Source: Peromyscus leucopus (taxonomy: Eukaryota; Chordata; Mammalia; Rodentia; Cricetidae). Taken from it: 64,000 bases of DNA. The stretch is from the NCBI RefSeq assembly GCF_004664715.2, contig NC_051063.1:116236829-116300828 (forward strand), read 5' to 3'. The translations under genes were made by a program, and so were the position numbers. Under the pieces are notes generated by a model. The model was given only the letters and a program-made list of their open reading frames with translations. It was not told where the DNA came from and ran no database searches. This document shows, piece after piece, positions 47,911 to 57,427 of this stretch. Position 1 is the first letter of the stretch, and the number at the start of each line of letters is the position of its first letter.

Positions 47911-48050
47911 CTCCTTCCTTCCTCCCTTCCTTCCTTCCTCCCTTCCTTCCTCCCTCCCTCCCTCCCTCCCTCCCTCCCTCCCTCCCACCATCCATCCTTC
48001 CCTCCCTCCCTTCTTTCCTTCTTTATTTTATTCCTTTCTTTCTCTTTTTC
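47911..48050. repeat. (TTCC)n/(CCCT)n polypyrimidine tract
   Basis: Imperfect cttc and ccct tetranucleotide runs, pyrimidine-only over most of the length. Confidence 0.93.
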
Positions 48051-48692
48051 TATCTCTTGATTCTTCACAAAAGTTAAGGTATAGATTATATTTTGTCAAA
48101 TAGGAACAATATTGTTTCCTGGATTTATTTAATGTTACTTTTTTTTAGATTTCAATTTTCTTATTTTTCACCTGTTATATAATCTTATAAGAAAAAAAAA
48201 TAAGCTTTCAGTCTAGCTTAGATTTATAATTGCACCAGTGCATTTTGCTTTTAAAGTCTCAGTAGGAACAGAGGACAGCAGTCTTTTGCAGCAGTCATTA
48301 GCAGTTTAACCATTATTTCTATCTTTTTGCCTGCCAGACAAATGGTCCAACTGCCACATTTCTGGCCTCCTTGAATTCAGGTATGAACATGTGATAGCTG
48401 GCAGTCAGTTAAATATGAGAAGCACAAAAAGGTATATGTCCTACTTTCTTAGCTAGAAACATTAAAAGTTAGGATTTAATTGCCCTGCATTCTTTTCATA
48501 TGAATTCACTGAAACTTTGAGGTGGAGATTCTAAGACTCTGTTCCAATGAGCTCATGATGAGACACGCAGAATAGGTGGGAATTATGCCTTTGCTATTTG
48601 AAATCACTAAGATTAGAAATCATTTTTATCGTGGCATCACCTAGCCACTCTGGATGGAGGTAACTCTTTAAAGGAGAATGTAAAATCAGAAG
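48051..48692. other. Intronic sequence, no further feature seen
   Basis: Unrecognised. Confidence 0.45.
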
Positions 48693-49045
48693 TGGATCCA
48701 GGGCTGAGAAGATAGCCCAGTGAGAAGCACTTGCTGAACAAACCTAAGGATCTGAGTTTAGAGCCTCAGAATCCACGTGGAAACCTGGATGCAGTACCCC
48801 AAGTGTTTGTAAGGCTAGTGCATCCCTGCTGGGAAGATGTGAGACACAGACAGCAGACTTGCTGGGCACTCGGGAGCCAGTTAGTGTGCCACTTACACTA
48901 GAAGTACACCAAAGAGACCCCGCGTCAAACAAGGTGGAAGATGAGAACCAACGCCCAAGGCTGTCTGCTGACTTCCACAGACACCTTGGCATGGCATGGC
49001 AGCACCCCCATCCCCTGCAACACACACATGCTCAGGCAAGAAGTG
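48693..49045 (+). mobile_element. B4 SINE
   Basis: Head 'agggctgagaagatagccca', then gcacttgctgaacaaacct, a degraded middle, 'gatgagaaccaacgcccaag' and the tail caacacacacatgctcag. Confidence 0.65.
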
Positions 49046-49414
49046 AATGTCATGCACAATAGTAGAACAAGCTCTAATTTAAAAAAAATATGGAACAGAT
49101 ATTTTAATCTAAAATACACATCAGATATTTAATTATTATAATAGTTTTCCTTCTGAACAGAAAAAAAGTAACACGGAGTTTATTACTAGGATACTAGAAA
49201 AAAAATCTTTTCTCATGCAAAATTCAATGAAGATCTCCAGAAAACTTTCATTGTTTTAAGTCATTATTTACAGAACTTTTAATAATGTACTTTCAGACAT
49301 TCCATTGCTAAAAGACAAGGACTTTTGTCTTGTCAAACTGTTACATCACTGTGTCTTTTTGTACAACTTGAACTGAAATTACTTATTCTTAATATTTTGT
49401 TTCTCAAAATCATT
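49046..49414. other. Intronic sequence, no feature seen
   Basis: AT-rich and unrecognised. Confidence 0.45.
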
Positions 49415-49420
49415 GATCTA

Positions 49421-49935
49421 TGTAGCATGAATCTTCAAAGTTCTTATTAATAAAATCAAACCCGAGGCCAGTTATTGGGGTGAATACTGGAAGGTCAGAG
49501 AACAAGCCACAGCTAACCTCACCTGGTCAACTTCTCAGCTGGTCTTGTTTCCTCAGACTGGAAGCTTCTGAGCCCCCATCCAGAATGAATCCCAGCTGAA
49601 CTGTGCTGCTTCAAAGCCTGAAAGCTTAACCAGCCGAATGCTTAACCAGCCAAATGCTTCTAGTTTCTGGTCCTCATGCCTTTATACCTTTCTGCTTTCT
49701 ACCATCACTCCCTAGGATTAAAGGCTTGCTTCCTGGGATTAAAGGCGTGAGTCACCATGCCTGCCTGTTTCCAATGTGGCCTTGAACTCACAGAGATCCC
49801 AGATGGATTTCTGTCTCTGGAATGCTAGGATTAAAGGCGTGTGCTATCACTGCCTAACTAGTGGCTTTTCTGTTCTCTAACCCCAGATAAGTTTATTAAG
49901 GTACACAATATTTTGGGGAACACAATACCACCACA
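49421..49935 (-). mobile_element. Solo class II LTR carrying B1-derived segments, exact 6-bp target duplication
   Basis: On the minus strand it starts TGTGGTGGTATTGTGTTCCC and ends GATTCATGCTACA, 515 bp. GATCTA flanks it at 49415-49420 and 49936-49941. Its opening contains AATAAACTTATCTGGGG. Its middle holds two B1-like stretches, visible on the plus strand as repeated ggattaaaggc and 'gccttgaactcacagagatc'. It is related to the LTR at 3171-3645. It lies in Rab38 intron 2 in the same orientation as Rab38. Confidence 0.94.
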
Positions 49936-49941
49936 GATCTA

Positions 49942-51110
49942 CTTTAAGATCCTTGCAAAAAATAAAATAAAATTTTTTAAAAACTGCAAATTAAAAAAAA
50001 AAATCCTTACATGAAGTCCTATTACCTAGAAAATGCTAAGGGTGATGATGGTTACCAAATGTGTCCATGACCAATGGCTCTAGATGGAAATACATGTCAC
50101 CATACTCCACATCCTTCAGACCTGACCCCTTGTTTATCTACTGTCAAAGTACATGCTGTCACACCTTGTTACTGGTTTTCACTGGAATAGTCGTCACAGT
50201 AGTTTCCGAGCCTCTGTTTTGTCAAGTACACAGGGGTCTTTCCGACAACACGGAACTAATAAAAAGTTGCATCTCTTGACTGGTCACTCACTGGTCCATG
50301 CACTTTATATCCACATGCCAAACATTTTAGGCTCATGTTCTTTCATTCTCTTTAGAATACTGAAGGACAAACATTAGCTTTTGTTCTTATTGATTCTGTT
50401 GTTACTGCTGGGGTGGGAGGTGGGTGCCCTCTCTTCGGCAGCTCCAACAGCTGTTCCATTCCATGGAAACTAGGGTATACATGGGCCACTGCTTCTTGAT
50501 GGGAAGACCACTGTGCCCTGAGATCACAGTCCATGGTTGGTACACCTTTCACACTCTGCTCCCACCATCATTCCCAGAGGTCATAACTGAACTCCTTGCT
50601 CCTAGGCAATAATCTGGGCTTAGGCGGTATCTGGCTCAGTGCTCTGCTTCTGAATCAAATCAGTTGTTTATGTCACTAAGGAAGGATCTGGTTACTGGTT
50701 CTCTACTAGGTTACTTACATTCCTGATGCTGAGAATGGGTAGCCTCACTTAGCCTTATGGGACCTCAGCATGTGGAACAGCATCTCCCACTAAAGAAATC
50801 CTATGTGCTAGTGGGACTTTAAAGTATATTCTCAAGTAATTAATGAGCCAATACCATTTCCTTATTAACTGTTGCTTGTGTGCCAGAAATGAAGGCACTA
50901 TAATCTCACCTCTAATGCCAGGCATGAGTTATTATCGTATGTAGGTGGGTAAGAAACCTTAAGTTTAGAAAAGTTATAGACATTCAGCATGATCGCACAG
51001 CAGGTCGACTGGAAGGTCAGACCACTCCGTGGCATTAAAGCAAGTTGTGTTTCTTTTCAAGACTTTTTTTTTCTAATTTTGAAATATTTATTCTTTGACT
51101 ATATATTCAT
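49942..51110. other. Intronic sequence, one probable MIR
   Basis: About 50905-51020 may be a MIR in minus orientation (tgatcgcacagcaggtcgac). No exon was seen. Confidence 0.45.
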
Positions 51111-51204
51111 ATGACTAAAGTTCATATATAGAGCCATATAAAGTTCATATATAGAACTATACAAACTATATAGAACTTTTCATCTATATATGAACTTTAG
51201 TCAT
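51111..51204. repeat. 21-bp perfect inverted repeat (hairpin) with internal tandem units
   Basis: Arms 51111-51131 and 51184-51204 are exact reverse complements, starting atgactaaagttcat. The 52-nt spacer repeats the arm's agttcatatatag segment at 51143-51155. Confidence 0.9.
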
Positions 51205-51385
51205 GTTTGTTCACCCCCAAAACCCTCTCTCAGGCCCTCCCTCTTCCACAGAAATGCTTCCTCTTCACAAAAAAAACCCTCACACTTTCACTTCTTTTGC
51301 TCTGTGTGACCCACTAAGTTTAATTAGGGTTGTTTGTATAAACTTGTGTGAAAGGTTATTTACTGAAGCATGGACTACTTTTTTG

Positions 51386-51537
51386 TTTGTTTTTTTGAGA
51401 CAGGGTTTCTCTATGTAGCCCTTGCTGTCCTGGAACTTACTCTGTAGACCAGGCTGGCCTGGAACTCACAGAGATCCACCTACCTCTGCCTCCTGAGTGC
51501 TGGGATTAAAGGCATGTGCCACCACCGCCAGGATTGC
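51386..51537 (-). mobile_element. B1 SINE, antisense, 12-bp target duplication
   Basis: Near-consensus antisense B1 (gagacagggtttctctatgt to catgtgccaccaccgcca). The flanks share ACTACTTTTTTG at 51374-51385 and 51538-51549. Confidence 0.97.
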
Positions 51538-51549
51538 ACTACTTTTTTG

Positions 51550-52779
51550 GTACTACATTACTGAAGAAAATTACACCCCTTTCCCAATAACCAGCCACTG
51601 CTAATAGTCCCTCAGGGAGAGGTGGGGGTCTCACATGTTCTTCCCTGACCCATGACAAATGCTGTCAAACTGTTTTAAAGATCAAATGCAGTAAGACACA
51701 TTACCCAGCATTAGACACAATAGGTACTAAATATTTCTCCTTTTAATTTGTTATACACTATAAAATTATTTTTATATGATAGAAAAACTTTAAGATGGCT
51801 CCTCCTTCACAAATAGCATAACTTAGGCTTTTTAGTCAATTTTTTTTTAAAATTTACATTTATAGGTTAACATGGCAGTTAAATATGGTTTTCAGTCATT
51901 AATGTAAAATGTAGAAAATTTCTTAAAGAGTAGGGTTAAATGCTAACAATGTGGCAATTAAACGAAAAATCTGTTCATCACAAGGAGGAAACTACTAAAA
52001 TATCTGTCCAGTCAGTGGCAGCCTAGTAAGACGGATTTTGTAAAACATAAGATGATGAAAGAGGAACTGGTTTTGGAGAATAGCTGATCAAGTCAGGGTA
52101 AGTTGGGTTAGGACTGGGCTGGGCCTTGGGGCTCCTTACAGGGGAAACAAGCAGGGCAAAAGAGTAAGGGGATCTTCACTGAGGCCCCAGTTAGCAGCCA
52201 AGTGGCAGTTCATGGTGACTGAGCCACATCCATTATTTTAGCCAGTATTATGTGCATTCCTGCTAAGTCCTAGGATAGAGATGAAGATGAGAAAGTCCCA
52301 TTTTGGTCTGGGCGTAAGCACTAGAAAAGTTTGTAGGAACCCCAGAGGCATAAAGTGTCTGAAAAGAGCATCTGGGGGCCAGTTTATTACAGAGGTTTCA
52401 TCGCTGGGATCTCTTGGAGGGGAAGTGCTTATAAGTACAATTCTCTACAATCCCATTATAGGCAAGACTGTAGAGACACTGAGCACTCTGCCTTCACCAT
52501 CTATCGGTACATGTTTCATGAATACCCGTGGTTGTGTGCTTCTACTTATCATGGCAGCATGCCTGATTCTGATCAGAGACTTACAGATGAAGCCAGAAGC
52601 ATTGAGGGCTCCCATTTATCACTATATTCACCATAAACATGCTGTAATAAGGAAGGGATACAATGGGTAGGAAAGGTATCTGAAGTCACATGCTTATCTT
52701 AGGCACCACACACTTTTTGACTGAGTAATCCCAGAAAAGTTCAAAGCATCAGATGCTTCATGAGACAGTAAGAGTGAGA
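51550..52779. other. Intronic sequence, no gene supported
   Basis: A 129-codon frame at 52281-52670 lacks any recognisable similarity. A weak MIR 3' piece lies near 51665-51745. Confidence 0.45.
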
Positions 52780-53140
52780 AATGTGTCCCACAGACTCGAG
52801 TGCTTGAACACTTGGTGCTCAGATGGGGGTGCTGTTTGGGAAAGTTATGGAACCCGTAGGAGGTGGAGCTTTGCTGGATGAAGTAGGTAATTAGAGGTGG
52901 GCTTTAAGGTCTTACAGCTTGGCCCCACTACACGCTCTTTCTCTCTACCTCTCATGTCTGCATGAAACATGTTCTTTCTTCTTCCTAACTACCAGGCCAG
53001 CCTCATGCTTTTGTTGCTATGTCTTTCTAGTTATGGTGGACTATGCACCCTTTGGAACTGTCAGCTAAAATAAATCTCTTCTACTCTATGGTGCTTTAAG
53101 AAATGATATATCACAATGACAGAAAAGTAACCAATATACC
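52780..53140 (+). mobile_element. MaLR-type LTR (ORR1/MST-like)
   Basis: Blocks gagtgcttgaacacttggtg, gctgtttgggaaagttatgg, ttggccccactacacgctct and aactgtcagctaaaataaat, ending in aaagtaaccaat, are typical of rodent MaLR LTRs. Confidence 0.72.
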
Positions 53141-53557
53141 ACACTCTTCTCCGCTTGAAAAGATGAAAAATCTGCCACACAGATGAATATAAGTGAATCA
53201 TATTAAATGCTTAAAATAAGCAAACTACTTGGAGCAGTGAAGGATATAGCAGCATCTGTATTCTGCTCTTGTAAGGTTGGACTCAGCATCTGAAGAACAG
53301 TAATGTGTGAATTCTATCCCTTCATCTGGCAGCCCAGGACATTGAGATTGAAAAAGAGTAAGTAGCTAGCCCCAAGCCACAGGTGTGAGTGCAGGGAAAA
53401 TAGTAAATAGTGATAATGACCACATGCTTACTGCTGAAAGGTGAGGGAAGTGTGCATGTAGTGTCAAAAGCCAGCTTGAACTCATTTCAACTCTTCTAAA
53501 GATTTCCATAGTGAAAACAGGAATAAAATGGACAGGGTACTCTGAGACTGGCTACAT
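53141..53557. other. Intronic sequence, possible MIR and ERV flank
   Basis: A MIR-like stretch in minus orientation lies near 53320-53420. The last part may be ERV sequence continuing at 54700, since the L1 between them has matching target duplications. Confidence 0.4.
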
Positions 53558-53569
53558 TGTTTTAGCTTT

Positions 53570-54699
53570 TTTTTCTTTTTTTTTTCTTCTTTTTTTGAAT
53601 TAAGAATTTTTTATTCATTTTACACACCAAAGATCCCCCTCTTCCCTCCTCCTGCCCCCCAGCCTCCCCACAATGTACCCCTCACTCCCCGCCACAAGAA
53701 GGCAAGGCCTCCCATGGGGAGGCACATCCAGTAGAGGAAAGTCCAAGTCCTACCCCTGCCTAAAGGCTGCACAAGGTATTCCATCATAGGTAGTGGGCTC
53801 CAAAAAGCCCCCTCATGCACCAGGGATGGATTCTGATTCTACCTCTGTTGCTGGAGGGCTTCTCTCCAGCTTCCACCAAGCCCCGCAGTCCCACAATCCA
53901 CATATAAAATAATCACTCAGACGCTTATAATACTTATAAACTGTATGGCCGGGGCAGGCTTCTTGCTAACTGTTCTTTTATCTTAAATTAACCCATTTTT
54001 ATAAATCTATACCTTGCCATGTGGCTGGTGGCTTACTGATGTCTTTACATGTTGCTTGTCCTGGTGGTGGCTGCAGTGTCTCTCTTCCTTCTTCCTGTTT
54101 CCCTAATTCTCCTCTCTCTTTGTCCCGCCTATACTTCCTGTCTGGTCACTGGCCATCAGTGTTTTATTTATATAGAGTGATATCCACAGCAACCTCCAGG
54201 GGGCCCCCCAAGCAGATCAAGCCACACAATTGTCTCTCCATGCAGAGAGCCTAGGCCAGTACCATGCAGACTCTACAGCCATTAATCCAACTTTCATGAG
54301 TTCCCACTAGTTTGGTTTGGTTGTCTCTGCAGGTTTCCCCATCATGATCCTGATGCACTTGCTCATAGAATCCCTCCTCTCTCTCTCCTACTGGACTCCT
54401 GGAGCTGGGGTGATAGGTGGGCAATGGAGGGTAGGGGATGGGGGATGAGAACATAAGGGAATAGGATGGCAGAGCTGGGACATGGATGGAGTGGGAAAGC
54501 AATGAAAGAGATACCATGATGAAGGGAGATATCATGGGGATGGAGAGAAACACAATGCTAGGGAAATTGCCAGGAATCTCCAAGGATAAAACCAGCTTGG
54601 ACTACTAGAAATAATGGAGAGGGTGCCTGAACTGAACTGGTTTGCCCCAGTGATCAGATCAGTGAATATCCTAACTGTCATCACAGAACTTTTCTCCAA
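53570..54699 (-). mobile_element. L1 with 5' inversion (twin priming), interrupted by a solo LTR
   Basis: The 3'UTR lies on the minus strand at 53570-53845 and 54192-54410. From 54411 to 54699 the L1 sequence is on the plus strand (aaagagataccatgatgaag, cctgaactgaactggt). By alignment with the L1 at 16587-18813, the plus segment corresponds to about 18000-18266 and the minus segment to about 18310 onward, so the two are adjacent but inverted, with about 45 bp lost. The target duplication is TGTTTTA(G/A)CTTT at 53558-53569 and 54700-54711, one mismatch. Confidence 0.87.
53846..54191 (-). mobile_element. Solo LTR inside the L1 (same family as 10466-10847)
   Basis: The minus strand starts TGCTGTGGATATCAC and ends ...CCTCCAGCAACA. 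ACCTC flanks it at 53841-53845 and 54192-54196. The L1 3'UTR is continuous when the LTR and one copy of the repeat are left out, as judged by the related L1 at 55218-55553. Confidence 0.92.
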
Positions 54700-54986
54700 T
54701 GTTTTAACTTTCTTACAGGACCCCATAGAGATAGCATCCCTCCCTAGACAGCAGGAAGGAATTAAAAAAAAAAATGATGCCCCCTTTTCCCAGCAGGTTT
54801 TGTTTTCTCAGTGTTATGGATAATTGTCATCTGCTAGGGTTTGGGTATAAGTTGTAATAGGGTTGCAGTTCCATTTTTGTTGTTATTACCCTTCTTTCTC
54901 CTGGAAAGTACTTGATAATCAATCATTCTTATTGTATATGGTTTGTATTAGGTTTAAAACCTTCTTATTTAGACAAAAAAGGGAAG
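54700..54986 (+). mobile_element. ERV internal 3' end with polypurine tract
   Basis: Ends in aaaaaagggaag, directly before the LTR. It shares attcttattgtatat and the 'accttcttatttagacaaa' block with 24235-24534. Confidence 0.75.
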
Positions 54987-55607
54987 TGTAGTGATATTGC
55001 TTCACCCATGACTGTGGGCTATACAGCCAGAAATAGGCAGTGCTTCTTGCCTGTATATGTGACCTCTTAAAAGGAAAGAGAGATGGGTCATGCTCTCTTC
55101 TTGGCATGATTATATATTAGATGGCCAGGTGCATTAGCTCCTGGGCAGAACAGAGGACAACTTCAGCTGTTTACTCGGTTCTGTATCCATGAGTATATTT
55201 CCTCCAACTTACATCTTTTTTAAAAAATTAATTTATTTTTTATTAAGGAATCTTTTTATTCATTTACATACCAATCACAGATCTCCCTCTTCTCTCTCCT
55301 CCAGCCCCTCCTGCCTCCTCCCCACCCAACCCACTCCCATTCCCTCCTCCAAAAAGGTAAGGCCTCCCATGGGAAGTCAGCAAAGCCTGGCACATTCAGT
55401 TGAAACAGGTCGAAGTCCGTTCCCCTGCATCAAGACTGTGTGAGGTGATCCATCATAGGTAATGGGCTTCAAAAAGCCAGCTCATGCACCAGGAATGGAT
55501 CCTGACCCTACTGCCAAGGGGCCCCTTAAGCAGATCAAGCTACACAACTGTCTCTCTTAATAAATACCAATTACCCATTAAACTGACTCACGTGGATTGA
55601 TCTTAAC

Positions 55608-55608
<1 letters not shown>
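54987..55608 (+). mobile_element. ERV 3' LTR, split by an L1 fragment
   Basis: Starts TGTAGTGATATTGC and ends GATTGATCTTAACA (TG...CA). With the 55218-55553 insertion left out it is about 285 bp, matching the copies at 24535 and 32343. It is the least decayed at its termini of the four copies in the window. Confidence 0.88.
55218..55553 (-). mobile_element. L1 3'UTR end inserted in the LTR
   Basis: The plus strand begins with T-rich sequence (the antisense A tail) and shows ggtaaggcctcccatgggaa, cttcaaaaagccagctcatg and 'cagatcaagctacacaactg', parallel to 53590-54240. The target duplication is short or unclear. Confidence 0.82.

Positions 55609-55651
<43 letters not shown>
55609..55651. repeat. 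(GT)n microsatellite
   Basis: About 21 GT units lie immediately beyond the LTR end. Confidence 0.96.
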
Positions 55652-55653
<2 letters not shown>

Positions 55654-55765
55654 ATGCATGCCAACTTGAGGAAGTTGGTTCTCTCCTTCCACAGGGGATT
55701 GAACTCAGATCACCAGGTTTGACAGTAGGTATGCTTACTTTCTGAGTCCCCTCTCTAGCATAATA
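55652..55765 (-). mobile_element. RSINE1-like SINE, antisense
   Basis: The plus strand shows aacttgaggaagttggttct, ggattgaactcagatcacca and ttactttctgagtcccctct. The GT repeat is its expanded tail. Confidence 0.7.
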
Positions 55766-56287
55766 TAGATCAAAACTCTCTCCCCTTTTGTCTCAAGGCC
55801 AAGATGGATGATCAAATCCTGCCTGTTAAAACTTCAGTTATGTTTCGGGTACTACTGAGCTAGTTGGCATTCAGGCAGACACAATCAGGCTCATACTGCA
55901 GGTGACTGTGCAGAAATAGACCTGCTGGCTAAACTGTAAAGTGCTGTCTGGGGATTTTTGTATGCACATGCGACTCAGAGCAATAACAGCATCCCAGTAG
56001 CATCTTATGCCTGAAGGGGAATTAATACATTCTGTAACTCCCAAGCTACACACAAGCTAGCAGAATCTGGCTGATTCACTCACACATGTGCAGTATGAGG
56101 AGATGGTCTGCTGTTCTGGCCGCTTCAGGTCAGAAGGCTCAGGCTGAGGCCACTGTTACGGGGTTGCTTCACTGTATCAATAGATAAAGGCTTAAAATTG
56201 CCAACAAAGCATTTCACTAAAACAAATAGTGTGAGTGGTATGGTTAGACAAGTGGGTTATTTACAAAATAATCTTCTCATGAACTCA
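55766..56287. other. Intronic sequence, no feature seen
   Basis: Unrecognised. Confidence 0.45.
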
Positions 56288-56342
<55 letters not shown>

Positions 56343-56346
56343 CACA
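56288..56346. repeat. (CA)n microsatellite
   Basis: About 29 CA units with one G interruption. Confidence 0.97.
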
Positions 56347-56671
56347 ATCTATGAAAACAACTTGACAGCCACATTCTAAAGGTAAGGAAGCCATAAGGCC
56401 AGGAAAACTCACCCAGAGCAGAGCTTGCCCTTGCTCAATCTGTCATTTTCACCAAGACTCAACTTCTGTGCTGTTCTCTGAGCAATACATAGTTTCTCAG
56501 GTTTAAAACAGATAGAAAAATAGTCTCACTTCTAAACCCAGAGTTCTCAGTCATGGCTACATCTGTCTACCATGTTAGTTTACAAATATACATAACCAGG
56601 CTCCCCCTCTCAGGCATGGATTCAATTGATCTAGCATAATAACCCACATGGACATGCTTCAAAAGATTCTG

Positions 56672-56950
56672 GGCTGAGGAGATGACTCAGTGGGTAAGAG
56701 CACTTGTTATGCAAGCCTGAGCATCTGCATTTAAGTCTTCAGCATGCATGTAACAGCTGGGTATCAGAAGGGGGGAGAGGCAGATCTGAGGAGTTCACTA
56801 GCCAGTCAGCCTAGCTGAAAAAGACTGAGCTTCTGGTTCAGTGAAAGATGCTGTGGTAAGGGAATAAGGCAGGCAGCAGAACAAGAAAACACCAATGGCC
56901 TCTACATGCACAAGTACTAGGGTGTGGGCACCCATGGACACACACAAATA
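56672..56950 (+). mobile_element. B4 SINE
   Basis: Head 'gggctgaggagatgactcag' with gtgggtaagagcacttgtta, middle ggcagatctgaggagttcac, then a gttcagtgaaagatgctgt block and a CA-rich tail. Confidence 0.78.
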
Positions 56951-57009
56951 TTTGTTCCTTCATACATACATACAGCATACATACATATGGACAACATGCA
57001 CACACATTC

Positions 57010-57310
57010 AAACCAGGGAGGTGGATTAATTGGTAAAGTGCCTGAATTCAGTTCCCAACATCCACTCAAAAACTGATTGAGGTGCCATGCATCTCTCATC
57101 CCAGAACTGGAGGGACAGACAGGAGGGTCCCTGGGGACTTGCCTGCCAGCCAGTCTGCCAAGCTGGTGAGCTCCAAATTAAGTGAGAAAACCTGTCCCAA
57201 CAAAGGAGCGGGGGATTGATTAAGGAAGACCCTTAATGTGAGCCATTGGCTTCCATATATACATGCATACATGTACACAGGCAGAGTACATGCACCTCCT
57301 TTATAAACAA
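57010..57310 (+). mobile_element. B4 SINE, second in tandem
   Basis: Blocks ggattaattggtaaagtgcc, aggagggtccctggggactt, gcctgccagccagtctgcc, agctggtgagctccaaatta and gaaaacctgtcccaacaaag are in B4 order. Confidence 0.8.
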
Positions 57311-57377
57311 ACATACACAAAAATTTAGAGATAAAATGTGCATCCAGTTATAAGACACCCATAGTAAAGATATATAC

Positions 57378-57427
57378 AGTACAGATATCTTTATATACTT
57401 TATAGTACAGATATCTTTAAATACTCT
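57378..57427. repeat. 26-bp tandem duplication
   Basis: Units starting at 57378 and 57404 both begin agtacagatatcttta and then diverge slightly. Confidence 0.75.

Noticed and set aside
52281..52670. 129-codon plus-strand frame in the Rab38 intron
   Set aside because: No domain, no conserved motif, no splice sites framing it.
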